Positions 62,635-64,000 of a stretch of 64,000 nt of DNA are shown in pieces. The notes below the pieces were generated by a model. That model had not been told where the DNA came from and made no database searches. It worked only from the letters and a program-made list of their open reading frames with translations. Position numbers and translations under genes: made by a program. Position 1 is the first letter of the stretch, and each line of letters begins with the position of its first letter. The stretch spans positions 1-64,000 of the forward strand of contig CACXCS010000086.1 in the NCBI GenBank assembly GCA_902766255.1. Direction: 5' to 3'. Source of the stretch: an uncultured Bacteroidia bacterium (GTDB lineage: Bacteria; Bacteroidota; Bacteroidia; Bacteroidales; UBA932).

Positions 62635-64000
62635 TGAAAACGAGATACATTATTACTGTCCTTCTGGTTTCGGCTGTTGCGGCAATAGCTTGTACTAAAG
62701 ATATTGACTCCGTCGCCGGCGAGAACCTTGTTACCCTTGAGGCCACCATCGGCGAGCCAGGAACCAAAATACATTTTACCGGCGACTATGGCACCTATAC
62801 CGAGACCCGCTGGGAGGCCGGCGACTGCATCTGGGTCCGCAGCGACACCCAGCCTGCATGGGAGATGGGAGACTGCTTCAGGACCTCTGCTTCCGACATT
62901 AGTTCAGACGGCCATTCCGCCAAGTTCACGGGACGTACCCGCGCAGACGGAAAAATCAGTGCCGTATATCCTTATGCCCTTGTCGACGGCATGTCCGACA
63001 ACGACAAAGTGATACTGAATATACCTGATACCCAGAACATCATCCCCGGTGACTGCCCTGCCGGACTCTTGCCTGCAGCGGCCTTCTGGGCGGACGGCAG
63101 CACCAGCTTCGCTTTGAAGTATGTACTGGGAGCAGTAAAGTTCAGCCTTACCGGTCAGGACTTCCCAGTCAGCTACTTCGAGCTTAGCGACGCTAATACC
63201 GGCAGCGTGCTGTACGGAACATGCGAGATCACGCCTGACTATGCCAACAAGGACATCAGTTCCATCAGCATGAGCAATAAGGCATTTGCCAACCGGATCC
63301 GCCTCGAGCCCGAGTCGACGGTAACTCTTGGCAGCACGCCCTATGAGTTCTACGTAATGCTGCCGGAAGGAGCATTCTCGACGGGAATGATACTCAAGGC
63401 TTTCGATGCCGAGGGTACTGAACTCGCATCGCTTTCTACGACCGGGAACAACGCCGTGGTCCGTGGAAAGGTTCGCAAGATGCCAACCGCCGCAATGGTT
63501 GAGAGCGGCACAGTGGTGATTGAACTCGAAGGTTCAGGCTCCGAAGCCGATCCGTACAAGGTCTCATCCGCTGATATTCTGACCCTTGTAGCCAATAAGC
63601 TGGCTGGTGATTCCTACGCCGAGTACGCCGACAAGTATTACCTCCAGACAGACGACATCGACATGGCCGGCAAGGACTTCATCCCTATCGGCCAGACCGC
63701 TGCCAAGCCTTTCAAGGGTCACTTTGACGGTGCAGGCAAGACTATTTCCAACGTGGTTACCGAGGGCGCATCATCCGACGATCCTGCCAGCGGAATATTC
63801 GGCTACACCGAGGATGCCGTCATCACGGGCATCAATGCTGTCAACAGGGTTAATACCGGCAGCTTCGTGCGTGTCGGCGGTATCGTAGGCCATGCTACGA
63901 ACACTGACATCAGCTCCTGCAGCCTAAGTGGCGGCACTCTCGAAGCGAGCGCGAATATCTGTGCAGGAATTGCTGCACAGATTGACGGAGGCTCGGTAAA
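62634..64000 (+). CDS. Third GLUG-type surface lipoprotein, incomplete at the window end
   Basis: Opens at ATG 62634, overlapping the previous TGA, with lipoprotein signal MKTRYIITVLLVSAVAAIAC (lipobox AIAC, Cys20). About 455 residues are visible. The N-terminal domain is closely parallel to the second lipoprotein (TRWEAGDCIWVRSDTQPAWE, ISAVYPYALVDGMSDN, EFYVMLPEGAFSTGM). GLUG-type repeats begin near residue 345 (FKGHFDGAGKTISNV, GIFGYTEDAVITG, GGIVGHATNTDISSC). No own peptide gene precedes it, so it shares the second unit's transcript. The C-terminal effector, if any, lies outside the window. Confidence 0.88.
   Translation, partial: MKTRYIITVLLVSAVAAIACTKDIDSVAGENLVTLEATIGEPGTKIHFTGDYGTYTETRWEAGDCIWVRSDTQPAWEMGDCFRTSASDISSDGHSAKFTGRTRADGKISAVYPYALVDGMSDNDKVILNIPDTQNIIPGDCPAGLLPAAAFWADGSTSFALKYVLGAVKFSLTGQDFPVSYFELSDANTGSVLYGTCEITPDYANKDISSISMSNKAFANRIRLEPESTVTLGSTPYEFYVMLPEGAFSTGMILKAFDAEGTELASLSTTGNNAVVRGKVRKMPTAAMVESGTVVIELEGSGSEADPYKVSSADILTLVANKLAGDSYAEYADKYYLQTDDIDMAGKDFIPIGQTAAKPFKGHFDGAGKTISNVVTEGASSDDPASGIFGYTEDAVITGINAVNRVNTGSFVRVGGIVGHATNTDISSCSLSGGTLEASANICAGIAAQIDGGSV

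Overview
The window is typical of a gut-type member of the Bacteroidales. Promoters repeatedly show the Bacteroidota -7 box TAnnTTTG. Envelope proteins include lipoproteins, DUF5723 and Omp85 barrels, and GLUG-repeat surface proteins. The metabolic set is strictly anaerobic: class III ribonucleotide reductase (NrdDG) and a Na+-pumping methylmalonyl-CoA decarboxylase for propionate formation. A cysteate-synthase gene points to a sulfonolipid maker, which fits Rikenellaceae/Alistipes-like lineages, but the genus cannot be fixed from this sequence. I see no rRNA, tRNA or CRISPR array.

Layout. 1-870: end of isocitrate dehydrogenase. 0.9-2.3 kb: accessory patch with an IS3-family remnant, three 83-bp tandem repeats and a gene for a HUH/Y1-type transposase-like protein. 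2.8-3.7 kb: hydroxyacid dehydrogenase. 3.9-5.4 kb: two decayed envelope genes (a nonsense-interrupted lipoprotein and an internally deleted, frameshifted DUF5723 barrel). 5.4-6.8 kb: a PAP2 phosphatase fused to a VanX-type dipeptidase. 6.8-9.5 kb: nrdD-nrdG. 9.6-11.5 kb: exported FAD oxidoreductase. 11.5-16.4 kb: HerA-like ATPase, Omp85 barrel, M23 peptidase and TrmO in one run. 16.4-19.3 kb: SEC-C protein, then a reverse operon of zinc protease, small hypothetical and VTT membrane protein. 19.6-24.7 kb: sugar/polyol-phosphate operon (epimerase, AraM-like dehydrogenase, organophosphate antiporter, exported phosphoesterase). 24.7-30.1 kb: reverse operon asd - cation/proton antiporter - trpS - asnA, preceded by a possible small RNA. 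30.4-36.2 kb: trmD, glutaminyl cyclase, DUF349 protein, yidC, PLP-homeostasis protein, then a 41-bp inverted repeat. 36.4-39.4 kb: GNAT-like protein, rarA, rfbC (reverse). 39.5-40.6 kb: two unknown exported barrel-like proteins. 40.6-44.3 kb: rlmD, Na+/Ca2+ exchanger and cysteate synthase (reverse). 44.5-48.1 kb: intact DUF5723 protein, acyltransferase, queA. 48.6-50.2 kb: XRE regulator, PyrD-like pseudoenzyme candidate, pncC. 50.3-54.3 kb: methylmalonyl-CoA decarboxylase operon, then an exported EEP hydrolase.

55.2-64.0 kb holds a surface-protein island. Two units each have their own promoter, a 44-45 residue peptide with a Y-x-P-P motif, and a lipoprotein of about 1,150 residues. A third lipoprotein is stop-start overlapped with the second and runs off the window. 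The three share an architecture of lipobox, fimbrillin-like N-terminus and glycine-rich GLUG-type repeats, but the two complete ones end differently: starch-binding-like modules versus an SGNH hydrolase. I consider this island and the 83-bp repeats beside the HUH gene the most promising places for undescribed biology.

Genome style: genes are packed with 1-13 nt gaps or ATGA overlaps, convergent neighbours overlap at their stop codons, and several promoters lie so close to the start codon that leaders must be very short or absent.
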